Shown piece by piece: positions 24,864-35,280 of a stretch of 64,000 nt of DNA. Position 1 is the first letter of the stretch, and each line of letters starts with the position of its first letter. The notes under the pieces were generated by a model. It was not told where the DNA came from, ran no database searches, and saw only the letters and a list, made by a program, of their open reading frames with translations. A program made the position numbers and the translations under genes. The DNA lies in the NCBI GenBank assembly GCA_018136815.1, contig CM030944.1, positions 377,045 through 441,044 on the forward strand, given 5' to 3'. The stretch comes from Isochrysis galbana. Its lineage: Eukaryota > Haptophyta > Isochrysidales > Isochrysidaceae.

Positions 24864-25470
24864 ACTTTTATAAGTGGGGGACAATGGGGGCGCTCTGCGC
24901 CCCCATCACCGGGCACTAACTCCCCTCCAGGGGAGGCCGTCAGCCGTAAGTCAATCTCATGCCCTGCCTCTTGGCATGGGCTGAGCACTCAATACCCTAA
25001 CCTAGACCCCCAGTGGGCGCGGGTCAGGACTCGCACTCCCTAGGCCCGCATGGGCCACGCATAAGATGGAAGCGCGAAACACGAAGACGGGAAAGACGGT
25101 ACGTTTTGGCGCGGTGGGTTACAGCGATAACCTGCTATACAAAGACGAAGACCGCCGCAATCGCTACCGCTACATCGAGCGCCATCGAAAGAACGAGAAT
25201 TGGCGGAACCCTGCGACCGCCGGCTTCTAGGCAGGATGGATCCTCCTGCACTCGCACTGACCTCCCCCCCCCCCTCTTGGTCACTAGGCAGACAAGGGAC
25301 TGTGGACGGTGGGGGGCACCCAAGGCCATCGAGGCACGCACTAGAGAGGCAGGAGAGGCCAGGGGCTGAGCCCCAGCCTCCACTGCCCCCTGAGCTGCCT
25401 GGTTGGTCCTCTGGGAGCACCCTCAGGATTTCTGAGAGCAGGTCGAGCAAGGCGTGCGCCATGGGCACGC
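24864..25470 (+). repeat. Dispersed repeat family, copy 1 (copy 2 at 62120-62530)
   Basis: Shares with the 62-kb copy TACTTTTATAAGTGGGGG, AGTGGGCGCGGG, GACTCGCACTCCC, CCAGGGGCTGAGCCCCAGCC and GGTCCTCTGGGAGC-type blocks in the same order. This copy is interrupted at about 25056-25238 by sequence absent from the other copy, which holds the virus-like gene remnant. Confidence 0.8.
25066..25250 (+). pseudogene. Decayed NCLDV-like small gene (DUF5754-type)
   Basis: A 54-codon frame from ATG 25066 to TAG 25228 encodes KTVRFGAVGYSDNLLYKDED, then RYIERHRKNENW and NPATAGF. From memory this is the conserved body of a small protein family found in large algal and amoebal DNA viruses, where AGF is followed by a tryptophan and a W-rich tail. 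Here the next codon is the stop TAG, and reading on gives AGWILL, which fits that tail, so the stop looks like a Trp-to-stop change. The N-terminal part expected of the family is absent. It sits inside a dispersed repeat. Whether it came from a virus or from an algal homologue cannot be told from this window. Confidence 0.55.
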
Positions 25471-25639
25471 GCCGCAGGAGAGGGCGAAGAGAGAGTGGAG
25501 TGTGGGAGTGCAGATTTCGATTGTCCCCGAATCGGGGAATCAACGATAACCGAGTCCCGTTTACATTAAACGGGCGAAGTGAAGCGTTGGTGTCACGCGC
25601 CACGCGCAGCGCGCAGTGCCCAGTGCGCGGCGCTTGTCA

Positions 25640-26170
25640 AACCTCAAAGTCACTGGAGCTCGACTCCGTTGTTGCACACTCGAGAGGTGTTGCGCAATGT
25701 GTTTGCCGCCAGCCACCGTTGCCGGCGCGTCCTCTGTGGAGGAGGGAGGAGAAGAGAAGAACGAGAACTGTGCGTCGGTGCGCGTGTGCGCGCCCCGCTC
25801 ATCGAGCTCGAGCCACTGAAGCTCGACTCGGCCGTTGCTTGCGCAACCTCGCGTTCGACCAGAGTGCGCCCGCTCGACGAGCTCCTCGTTCGGCCAAGAG
25901 GGGGGAGGGGGGGGGGGGGTCGGCCGAGGTGAAAGGGGGCGTCGGTGTCATGCGCGCGGCGCGTGTGCGTTGTGCACGTGCGCTCGTGAGCCACTGGAGC
26001 TCGACTCGGTCGCTGCACAGTCGAGGTGTGCGCAGACCTCTTCGTTCCGTCGTTGCACAGTCGTCGTTCGACCAGAGAGTCGTGTCAGTGTCAGGCCGCG
26101 CGGCGTGTTTGCGTCGTGCGCGCCCGCTCGCTCGTCGAGCTCAAGCGGCGCGAGCCCTGCGCGGCGTCAT
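25640..26170 (+). repeat. Degenerate tandem repeat of about 170 bp
   Basis: The core CACTGGAGCTCGACTC(G/C)GT recurs at about 25651, 25817 (degenerate) and 25991, each followed by a TGCACA(C/G)TCGAG-like word and CG-rich spacer. The long open frame across it is compositional. It includes 25732-25778, nearly identical to the minus strand of 2228-2274. Confidence 0.65.
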
Positions 26171-27626
26171 GGATATGCTCGACCGCGCGACCTCCGCGCG
26201 CGCGGCGTCATGCATGCGAAGCACTCGGATGCGCGCCCCCGCCGCTGAACGCAATGCAAGCTTGCTTTTTTTTTTCCTCCCCTCGATCGCGCCTTCCCCC
26301 CCCCCCCCCCACACACACACACACACCTTCCACCCCTCCCCGCCAGCAGAGGGCACCCCCCACCCCTCCCCACCAGCAGAGGGCACGCTCGCGCGCCGGT
26401 GGATTCCCCTACCTCCCCCCCCCCCCCATACACACCACCCCACACCCGACTCACGAATGTGAGTTTATTTATTTTTGCGCGCGATGCAAACGGAGCCAGC
26501 GGCCGCCGGTGAGCCGGGAGCGCCAAGCGAGCGAGAGGAAGGCGCCCGAGGGGAGGAGCACGCCCCACGCGACGGACATGAGCACACCGTGGGCGAGCAG
26601 CGGCAAGACGGGCGAGGGCGCGGAGGGAGGGGGCGCGGACGAGGAGCGAGGGGGCGAGGACGCGGGGGTAGCGGTTCAGTGGCTTGAGTTGATAGAGAGG
26701 CGGTGACGGTTGACTTGGTTTGGAGGACTCGTGCGTGATATCGAGAATCAGGATGGAATCATCGGCATTGGGAGAAATAGGGGCAATCGGCAAGGAGGCA
26801 GGAGAAAGAGGGGGATGGAGGTGGCAGGGCTTGTCTAGAACTTGGGGAATCTTGGGGTACCGGTTGGTGGCCGTAGAAGTACTCGGCCGTAGCGTAATAC
26901 GATCTTTTGGTGGGTGGCGTTCAGGCCCACTACCCTGGACTGGTAGCGGGGTAACAGCGCGGACGTGGGCCCCGCCGGCGACCTACTGGGCCGGACGGTG
27001 AACAACCATCGTGCGGAGGCGGCGGTGGACTTCTGGGTCGTTGCCACACTCGCCACTACCGCCTTCGCAGAGAAAACGAATGTATGGTTGGCAAACGACG
27101 GGGTTATGAGCTCCGTCGCCCCACGCTAAGTAAAGCTCTACTCTTCGCAAACGAGACCGACGCGGCAAGAACCGCCCAAGCGGGCATGGGTAGACAACCC
27201 AAAAAACGGATAGACATAAGCGACTTGAGGCCCGTTTTCAGTATGAACGACAACGGCGGGCTCAAACCCAGCAAGGAACTAGTGAATCTAGCCACAAAGC
27301 TGAGGATAGCACACGTTGTCGAGGAACCCAAGGAGCAACAAAACAAGGACGAATAAGCCAACAAAACATGGAGCAAGGTCAATACCAGAGACGCAGCTGA
27401 CCCGGCGCCACTGTCGCACTAGGCGCGAACGAAGGACCCCACACTCTGAACCAGGCCTCAGGTAGCGCACCGAGGCCGGACCCCGGAAACCGAAGAAAAA
27501 GGAAAGAAGGGGGGCAGGGGAAGAGTTGGAGGGAGGGAAGACAAGGGCGATGTAGTAGCGAAGGGAAGTCCCGTAAATAGTAGGTGTGTAGCCCTGAATC
27601 TTCAGAAGTCTTTTTTTTGTGTGTGT
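26171..27626. other. Low-complexity and unrecognised DNA
   Basis: C-runs, an (AC)n run near 26312-26325 and a short direct repeat (CCCTCCCC(G/A)CCAGCAGAGGGCAC) near 26335-26385. A 90-codon frame at 27084-27356 (contains KKRIDISDLRPVFSMNDNGG) and an adjacent open stretch in another frame just upstream (contains LANDGVMSSVAPR) look like fragments of one decayed coding sequence, but I recognise no family. Confidence 0.4.
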
Positions 27627-27741
27627 GTGTGTGTCTTGTGCGTCAGTGGCAACACGGGGAACTGTTCAACTGTAATTATGAGCGCGTACCTTACACGAAT
27701 ATTCATGCCTACAGCCTTCAGATGGGCAGGAATACAACACA
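27627..27741 (+). repeat. Dispersed repeat, copy 2 (copy 1 at 3283-3412)
   Basis: Near-identical to the 3.3-kb copy from TGTGTCTTGTGCGTCAGTGG to GGGCAGGAATACAACA. Directly abuts a second dispersed repeat that begins ACTTCCATTATCATCG. Confidence 0.85.
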
Positions 27742-28052
27742 CTTCCATTATCATCGATAAAAAAATTATGGGCGAATGTCCCCCTCCCCCCCCCGGGCGG
27801 CATCTCCCTCGTGCGTCGTCTCCGGCCGAGGACCGCTTGGGGTCCTGCCAGCGGGGAGACCAATCGCGCGTGATGGCGCTGCTTGAGGAGCACCCCGTGG
27901 AGACGCTCGCATGAGATGTACGCCCCCCTTGCCCTCATGGTGAGCTCGGCCCGGTGTCCTAGGACCGAGCTTTTTTGTATTTGTTGTTGCTGGGAGCGGC
28001 GCATCGCGTATTTGGAAACGAGGGGTACCAAATGAAGGCAAACGACCTCGAC
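27742..28052 (+). repeat. Dispersed repeat, inverted copy at 35280-35612
   Basis: Contains ATTATCATCGATAAAAAAAT, GCGGCATCTCCCTCGTGC, GAGGAGCACCCCGTGGAGAC and GAAACGAGGGGTACCAAATG; all recur in inverse order and orientation at 35.3-35.6 kb. No recognised protein. Confidence 0.85.
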
Positions 28053-28635
28053 GCACGCGCTGACGAGCGAGGGGAGGAGAGGGAGGGAAAGTAAATGAGG
28101 ATGCGGACATGGACATGCCCGGCTGGGGTTGTGGCGGCGCTGGCGGGCTGGCGGTGCCTTGGCCTTGGGACGGGCCGCCGCGCGCGCGGGTGCGCGCGGG
28201 CTCACCTCGACGGCTCCTCGCCATCTTCTCGCTGAGGGAGTGAGTGAGGAGTGAGGCAATGAGGGTGAAAGCCGCCACGGGCGCCCCGCCCCCTCCCCCC
28301 CCCCCCGCCCCCCCGCCCTCCCCCCTGGAGTTTCGTGCAAGTTGCGCATATGGGCTATTTTGGGGCCCAAATTTTGCGAAAGTTTTTTGTCCATAAAAGT
28401 GGCCCAAGTTTCGAAATGAGTTTCACGAAACTCTGGCCTGGCCCTAATTATATACTAGTAGTACATAGTATATGTAGTAAATGTGGAGTTTTGGAGTTTT
28501 CGGCCGACCCCCGCCTCCTCCCCTGCACGGCATAAAGGCGTCGAGCAGTGCTTTTCTACTTAAATACCCACAGTAAACTAGTATTCTATACTTAACTAAT
28601 ATGTATATACTACTAAATTGGATAAAAATAAAATT
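28053..28635. other. No gene seen
   Basis: C-run low complexity around 28270-28325 and an AT-rich stretch around 28440-28630. No supported gene. Confidence 0.45.
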
Positions 28636-28690
28636 TCACATGGTCCTCTTTCGACGGAACGCAACCTTTCGATTTCGACGGAACGCGACC
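28636..28690 (-). mobile_element. Fragment of the MITE-like family end
   Basis: TGGTCCTCTTTCGACGGAACGC is the reverse complement, with one change, of the left end of the elements at 2.5 and 12.1 kb; a second TTTCGACGGAACGC follows immediately. Only the terminus is present. Confidence 0.5.
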
Positions 28691-28772
28691 TAAGGGCCGG
28701 AGGAGGAGTGGGGGTGTAGAACGCTTTCGTGAGAGCAATGGATCCAGAGCGGCGTGCGCGGCGAGAATATTA
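28691..28772 (-). repeat. Dispersed repeat, inverted copy at 51286-51375
   Basis: Reverse complement reads AATATTCTCGCCGCGCACGC ... CTCTCACG(A)AAGCGTTCTAC ... CACCCCCACTCC, matching 51286-51375 closely. Confidence 0.8.
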
Positions 28773-29359
28773 AGCAACTCAAATTTAAATTGTAGTCATA
28801 GTAGTAATAGTAGTGGCCAGTAGTACAAGTAATAGTGTGCATCAGACAAAAATTGCACAAAGAATGTGCAACGCACTCGCGCGCACTCACATAATCAGTA
28901 GCAAAGAAGACAAGTGTATGCACGAACAAGTGGTGGTGAGGATACCGATCCGCCCGCTCAGTCTAGTAGAAGTGTTTTGCTCGTAGTTGACTCGCGGTCA
29001 ACCATCATCAGCGAGCAACCCCCGCGCGTGTACTTTGTGCGTGCTAGGCATGCCGAGTGTGGGACGCCCTCCTTCGTGCGGTCGACTCAATTATGTACGA
29101 CCTCACACATGTGAGGCCAACGTGCTCAGTATAGAGCGCCCACCTCTCGCGACACGTCACTCGCCCGCCAGCAACCGGATCAATGAACGTTCAATGCAGG
29201 TCAACACGGGGCAGCACTAAACGAGCAAGAGCCCGGGCCCCAATCGCCCTATGCCGAAGGCACACAACGCGACATGGGCCAGGCTCGGTCCCTGCTCGAC
29301 AAGAGCTGCTGAGTAAGCCCGAGAAGTTCATGTTCAGAGGTTGACGATCGGTCGTAGCC
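28773..29359. other. 3' flank of CHAT gene, no gene seen
   Basis: AT-rich start then mixed sequence; only short frames. Probably includes the 3' untranslated region of the minus-strand CHAT gene. Confidence 0.4.
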
Positions 29360-32300
29360 TCACTTGTCGCTATCAGGGCTGCCTTGCGGTGTGTATTGCA
29401 CGTCTTCACCGATCGACTTGACCGACAGCTCCGCCGCGACCGGTGACCCCGCCTGCTCGACCGAGGCAGAGGCTGCGGAGGCTCTTGACGCGCGCGTGGC
29501 GGCGGTGGCGCGAAAAATGCGCTCGCGCCGCTCAGAGTCTCGTGCGTCAAAGGAGATCACGCGCGAAAGGCGCGGTGGGAGTGGTTGGGCCTGTAGCATG
29601 TCAGGCGAGCTTGCCGGGTAGCGTGCACTACCGGGGCCCTGCGACTCCCGCCGTTGCGTCGGGACCGGGGTTCTCACGGTTGGGCGCGCGGATAAGGGCA
29701 CGATACTGCTAGGGTTCGGATCAAGGACTACATCGATGCGGATCGCATCAGGCGTCACCTCGCAAGGTACCGTCTCGGCCCTCGCTAAGAGATCGCCTTG
29801 CCTCGAGGCTCCGTCCACGGCGCTCGTCCCGAGGTTTGTTGCGTCGCCTGCGCCGGAGGTTCTCCTCGGCTCACTCGCGGGCATGAGAACGTGCATGAGG
29901 CACTCCGAGGCCGCGGAGGCGGGCGGCTCACCCGCGGCGTGCGATGCATCTAGGCCGCCCAAGGCGTCGTCTGAGGCGCCATGCGTGTCGTCGATCGGCG
30001 AGGGCGCGAGCAGCTGCTCGCCAGGCTCACGGCTAGGAGAGAGAGCTCCGCTCAGAGGGTCCGACGCCAGGCACCTCGCACTTCCCCTCCTCCTTCGATG
30101 GCTCTCACTGCCACCCTCCGAGGCGCCCAGCGAGCACAGCTGCATCGGAGGCACCGTGCCCGACGCTAGCGCCGAGGACGGCCCCGTGGTATCCGGTTCA
30201 TCTCGCACTCGCCACCCGTCGAGAGACTCGCAAGAGCTGAGCGCGACCGGAAGAGATTGCGGCACGACGATTGAGCACCGAGGCGTGGCCGTCCGCGACG
30301 GGCTGCTAATGACGACGTCCTCTGACGATGCCTCGCGATGGAGTGCGGCAGGCCGGTCGGGTCCTCCCGACTTCTTCTTGGCGCCAAACAACGCTTGCGA
30401 GGCCCGGCGACTCAGAGCGGATGACCCACGGGCCAGCGGATGATTGACCATTCGTCCCGCGCTTGGCCGTGAGAAGAGGGAGGGGCGGCGCTCGGCGGGC
30501 GGCCGCGAGTGTGACGCTTCCTCGAGCGAAATGTCAAGGATGTCAATCTTTATCAGATCGTGCGGGGTGACTGGGTACCATTGCGTGAGGAGGGTGACGT
30601 TGGAAGTGTGGTGCAGCTTCTGCAACAACGTCTCGACCGCTGAGCTGGCGCTGGACGCGCCGGGGGCGGCCGGCGATCGGCCTGAATCCATAGCGGAGTG
30701 CGTGCAGACACTGGCGGGCGGTGGCGCCAGCGTCACGGCGGCCGCAACCCTCGCGTCCGCGGAGCGCCGCTTCTCAGAGCTCATGCTCACACGCGCCTCG
30801 TGCGATGCGCGCGGGCGGCAGTTGAACCACGCGGCGATTCGAGAGTCGAGGGAGCTCGACACTGCGGATGCGGCCGCAGGCATAGCCGCTGCCGCCGCAG
30901 TAACCGGCTGACCGGAGGCGCTCTCCGTAGAGCGGCGGCGGCTAAGGGAGCCGCTGACGGACGCCTCGAGAGCAGCGGCAGCGACAGTAATGGTGGAGCG
31001 CCTAATGGAGACGCCAGGGGCCGGCGCGGAGCTGCCGTCGACCACAAGCTGCGCCGACGCAGCCTGTCGCTGGCTGTGCGAGCTGGAACGCTCGGGCGCG
31101 CTCAGGTGAGAGCGCTCGGCGGCAGCAGGGGCAGACTTCTCAGTGTAAGTTAGCTTCTCCATAGACGCGGACTTGTCGGCCAATGCCTGGTGGCTGGGTA
31201 GTGAGCCGTCCATGTTAGAGTTTGTCGGTCGGCGTTGCAGCAACGACGAGCGGCGGAGCAGCGACTTTCCCATGGGCGTCTGTGGCCTAGCGTCGATCAG
31301 AGGGTCAGGCGGCAGTGGCTTGAGTACATGCACCTGCCCGCTGTGCGAGGCGAGCAAGACCACATTCCCATGCACCGGGGGGCAACATCCATCGCAACCT
31401 GAAAAAACGGGCGCGCGGACGTGCGGATGCGTGGGGTGGTGGAGGTAGGACGCCGGGTCGCCGAGGCGGAAGCCCTCCGAGTACATCTTGCCCAGGCCAA
31501 GCCAGTACGCGAGCTCGATTCCAATGGACTCGCCGTTGTAGATGAAGTCTCCCACTGCGTCGTAGAACCCGGTGGCGAAGGCGCGCGCCGCTGCGTCCTC
31601 CGTGATGGAGCACCAGCAGATGACGTAAAGCCACGGCATCTGCTCGACCAACTTGTGCCCGAGCGCGGCAGTGTGGCACCCGTTGAGGAATACACACTCG
31701 AGGCGCGGGGCCGCCTCGCGCGACAGCTGGCGAATAAATGAGGCTGCAGGCGGTAGGTCGATCCGGCCGTCGGGCAGCTCGAAAGCAAGCGACCCCATGA
31801 AGGAGTGGCCGGAGAAAAGCAGGATGCGCGGGTTGTGTGCGCGGACCGCGGCGCCGACGTCCTCAATGGACGCGGCTGGTTCTACTGCCAGGTGCTCGTG
31901 TGGGAGAGCACGCATTAGGAACTTCAGCTCCTGCCCAAGCGCGAGCGGCCGGAGCGTGATAGGAGACTGCGGCGGCACCGTCGGGTTGGAGAAGAGTGCG
32001 AGCAGCTCGGCCGACTCGCGCTTGAGCACGGAGATGGTGCGCTTCTGGGGAAGAAGTGGGGTGGGAGGGGGGTAGTCGGTGCACGCTGGATTGTGGCAGC
32101 AGGCGCTCGCGCGCACGCGCAGCGCTCGCCTGCTTAGACACGTGGGAGTGCATCACGAACGAGTTGATGAAGACCTGGCGCTCGGAGCGCGAGCGGTGGC
32201 GAACACCTAGCAGCAGCAGCAGCAGTCCGCACGTCGACGCGGCGAGGCAATCGATGATCATGCGCGAGGAGCCCACGTCCGCGTCGGTCGCACCGCCGCC

Positions 32301-33290
32301 GCCGCTGTGCGCGGGCAGGCGCGAGCTGGGCCACTGCCACGGGCCGAGGCCGGCAGCATCCCACCAACGCGCGTGCAGGGCCATAGCGGCTGTCAGGTAC
32401 ACGACCCACTGAAGCAGCAGCGCCCAAGTTGCGTGGCTGACGTCGAGTGCGAAGAATAGCGCGGTCGAGCTCATTGCGAGTAGCGCCCAGAGCAGCTGCC
32501 ACATGGTGGCGTAGTCCTTGTCGCACGCGCTCCACAGGTGGATGTCGCGCAGCGCAGCGTCCGCTGCTAGGATACTGGCATGCGCGCACACGCCAACCGT
32601 GATGACGACCAGGCGCCACCAGCGACGCGTCGCGGCAAGCACGCAGGCGAGAGCGCCAAGTAGCATCACACTCATTGGCAGGATGGTGCGCAGCACCACA
32701 TAGTCGACCGAGCGCGACGAGACCACCGTGTCGTACACGGTGCCCAGCCCAAGCAGCAGTGCCAACTGTACGAACCGACGCACGACTGTCGGCCGATGGT
32801 ACTGCGAGACGAAGAGCTGGTACTCCTCCTCAGCCTCCTCAGCGACGGCGGAGCCGTGGAAGCGGTTGGAGAAGAACCGCTGTTTGAGTAGCGTGTGCCG
32901 CACCCGCTTGTTCACCTCCAGCGAGAGCGCTCCCCTCGCAGTGCCTGCATCGACGCTCGCCGGGTCAGAGAGCGGTGGCACAAACGCTCTCATCGCGGTG
33001 GAGCGCGTCCCTAGGGAGGTTGCAAAGTAGGCGAACTTGGAGGAGGTTGCCCGTGAGGACGTCCCTTCCGTGTACGAGCCCCGCGAGGCCGCGGAGGCTT
33101 CTACAGAGCGCGTGGAGGCCAGCTGGGCTGGGTGGAGCTCGAGGGCGATGGCACCGTAGCTCATTCTGTCTGCAGGAATAGAGCTGCCAGAGCGCCTCAG
33201 CCGGCGTAGGCGGAGCTCTTCGTACCGGCTGAAGCCAGAGACACGTCGGCGGGATGAGTCGTCCGAGCGTCGGCCGCCCTCGTCGCACAT
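29360..33290 (-). CDS. Six-TM membrane protein with cytosolic CHAT (caspase-like) domain
   Basis: Inferred join of 33290-32142 and 32044-29360 (97-bp intron ending CTTCTTCCCCAG; donor CAC|GTGTCT is the likelier of two phase-0 choices), 1277 aa. Starts at an ATG preceded by a CT tract. Residues 1-160 are Ser/Arg-rich; six hydrophobic segments span about 165-365 (e.g. VLRTILPMSVMLLGALACVL, LLLLLLGV). From about 384 comes a CHAT-type fold: PRILLFSGHS with candidate catalytic His near 463, and ECVFLNGCHTAALG with candidate Cys near 506, then WLYVICWCSITEDAAARAFA and a FYDAVGDFIYNG helix. These match the beta-strand-His / beta-strand-Cys dyad of clan CD proteases. The last 650 residues are Ser/Pro/Ala-rich, disordered. 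Substrate unknown; membrane-tethered protease is inference. Confidence 0.75.
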
Positions 33291-33340
33291 GGGGCGAAGA
33301 GAGAGAGAGAGAGAGAGGAGAGGGGAGAGGGGAGAGAGAC
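33291..33340 (-). promoter_or_regulatory. CT tract immediately 5' of the CHAT gene
   Basis: On the coding (minus) strand a CT run of about 50 nt ends a few bases before the ATG, mirroring the tract before the 4948 ATG. Leader or Y-patch-like element; function inferred. Confidence 0.3.
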
Positions 33341-33349
33341 CCTCGGCCG

Positions 33350-33499
33350 GGCCTCCCCTCTCCCTCCCTCTCCCTCTCTATCCCTCTCTCCACTTCCTTT
33401 GTTTCATCTTCTCTCCCACGATTCTGCCCCTCTCTCTTCTGTACTCTCGCTCTCTCTCGTCTCTCTCTCTCTCCCCCTCCCTCCCTCTCCCTCTCTCTT

Positions 33500-33537
<38 letters not shown>

Positions 33538-33827
33538 CCTCTCCCTCTCCCTCTGTCCTCTATACTTCTTCTCCCGTCTCTAAAGTATCCCCTCCCTCAA
33601 CCCCCCCCGGGACTCGCTCTCCTGCCGGTTTCTTCACCTCTCAGCCTCACATCATCTCAAATACCTCTACTCCCAATCTCGTTGGTTTCTCTATCCTCCT
33701 CCCCTCGCACCTCTACTCCATCCTCCGGGCGCGACCGTTGCATATTAACTAGAGAGCTCCCTTCTTCACTTAACTGCTCTTGACCCCTCCCCTCCTCTAC
33801 TCTCTCTCTTCACGCCAGGCCTCAACT

Positions 33828-33862
<35 letters not shown>

Positions 33863-33865
33863 CGT
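33350..33865 (+). repeat. CT microsatellites
   Basis: Long CT/CCT runs at about 33355-33395, 33430-33555 and 33825-33862 on the plus strand. No coding potential credible. Confidence 0.9.
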
Positions 33866-34224
33866 CGCAAAGAGCGCGGCGTCCCCCCCGCGCGGCCACG
33901 CCAACGACAAGGTCTATTTATAGACCCAATCTTCGGCTGTACAGTTAAAGTAGGCTGGTGCGGGTCCAGCCGCGCTGCCGCCCTCTCGCTCCCGCTAGGG
34001 ATGGTACTCCTACTCTAACTCCTTACTGTCGAAGCGCCAAAATTGGAGCTTCACACTTTCTTTTGTCGACTGCTCGTTACCCGCTCACCCGTAGCCCCCA
34101 AGCTCTCAGGGGACTCTGAGTAGGGGTTGGCAGACATATCCGGATATATCTCCCGGATATTTAGGCCGCTTTTGGCCGAATGGATATCCATGGAAATTTG
34201 ATATTTGGCGGATATTTAGGGGGC
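33866..34224. other. No gene seen
   Basis: Contains a cluster of GGATAT words (34138-34220: CCGGATATATCTCCCGGATA and relatives). No recognisable gene. Confidence 0.4.
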
Positions 34225-35160
34225 CGGATGGGCTGAGCGCAAAAACAAAACCATTGTAACCACTATTTAGCGCGCGAAAGTGGTTACGCCCTTAACAAAA
34301 TCATGCGTCGGCGCCATCGACACCACATCGCAGTAGACGATATCAAATGGGTAATGGCCGACTTGAGGTCCCTTGGGATCTTGGGATCCGTCGGCTTGCG
34401 GAAGGGCGGCTTGGATAGGGTGCACTCGTGGCACTGGCGCACGTGCGCTGACGGGATCGTAACGGGCTCGCTAGTGTAGAGCCCTAGCTGTGAAAAACAG
34501 CGGGTGAGGGCTAGAAAAACAGCTGTTTTTGGGAATCGAAAAAAAACAGTAAAAAACAGTGCGAAAAACAGTGGGGCCACAAATACCGCAAGGGGGCCTT
34601 TCCCCCCCGCGCGGAACGCCTCCGCCTCCGCTCCTCGCTCCTCCGCGTCCTGCGTCCTACGCATACGTAGGCCGCCGCCGCCGCTGCCCCCTCTCCTCCC
34701 CTCGGCCGATGGCGAGCCGCTATCGGTGTTAACAACCCCAAGCCCACGCACGCGTCGCGATCCGCGCGCGTGGTGGTGTGGTGGTGGTGGCCGCTGTCCC
34801 GCGCGCACGCCGCGCTCGAGCGCGCCTGGTCCTGCGCGCACGCGCGCACGCCGCGCTCGCGCGCGCCGCGCACGGGCGGCCCCCAGCCCCAGCCCCACTC
34901 TAAAAAAAAACAGTGGCATAAATGGAGGGCGTTTGAAAAACAGTGAAAAACACTGTTTTTGGCCTCCGAAAAAAACACTATTCCTGTGTTTCACAGCTAG
35001 GTGTAGAGCGCGAAATCCCGGGAGGCAGCTTGCGCGGAAAGTTCCCGTTCAGGAAGGTCCCCTGCGTTGCTGAGATGTAGAGGTGCCAGCGGGCCGAGTG
35101 GGCCACTTTGTTTGGACACGAAGGTTCCGGATTCCCCCTCGAGTAAGGCATGGAACACCC
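34225..35160 (-). pseudogene. Retroelement integrase relic, split by a hAT-type MITE
   Basis: Removing the insertion at 34483-35001 leaves a minus-strand frame in which HVRQCHECTLSKPPFRKP resembles the zinc-binding CxxC end before an integrase core, followed after a one-frame slip by PFDIVYCDVVSMAPTHDFV, which resembles the first catalytic Asp strand of copia/gypsy integrases. Stops and frame changes follow within about 30 codons, so it is dead. Upstream residues (35010-35160) are less clear. Confidence 0.5.
34483..35001. mobile_element. 519-bp hAT-type MITE with 8-bp target duplication
   Basis: Termini are inverted repeats: CCTAGCTGTGAAAAACAG on the left, and the right end CTGTGTTTCACAGCTAGG. 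Both are flanked by the same 8 bp, TGTAGAGC (34475-34482 and 35002-35009). The subterminal regions carry many AAAAACAGT words in both orientations, as expected of hAT transposase-binding repeats. The interior is GC-rich with no transposase, so non-autonomous. Eight-bp duplications are the hAT signature. Confidence 0.9.
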
Positions 35161-35164
35161 CCCC

Positions 35165-35280
35165 ACCGGCACCATCTAGATGCAAGTAGATAGTCATTTT
35201 CGGCCATCTAGATACAGTAGATAGTGCTCCACAGCCATCTAGATACATCTAGATGGTGGTTTTGGCCGCTAGATACCTAA
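35165..35280 (+). repeat. CATCTAGATACA / GTAGATAG short repeats
   Basis: CCATCTAGAT recurs four or five times between 35171 and 35257 with palindromic TCTAGA cores. It adjoins the dispersed repeat that follows. Confidence 0.7.

Noticed and set aside
25066-25250. A larger endogenous giant-virus segment
   Set aside because: Only this one short virus-like fragment is seen; neighbours are host repeats and no capsid, polymerase or packaging gene occurs.
25200-26462. 420-codon plus-strand frame
   Set aside because: Runs across two repeat families and C/AC runs with no domain; open by GC bias and tandem repetition.
27666-28407. Two long overlapping minus-strand frames
   Set aside because: They cover dispersed repeats and C-runs and do not match any family.
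34284-34994. 236-codon minus-strand frame
   Set aside because: Chimera of MITE sequence and integrase relic; it exists only because the element inserted.
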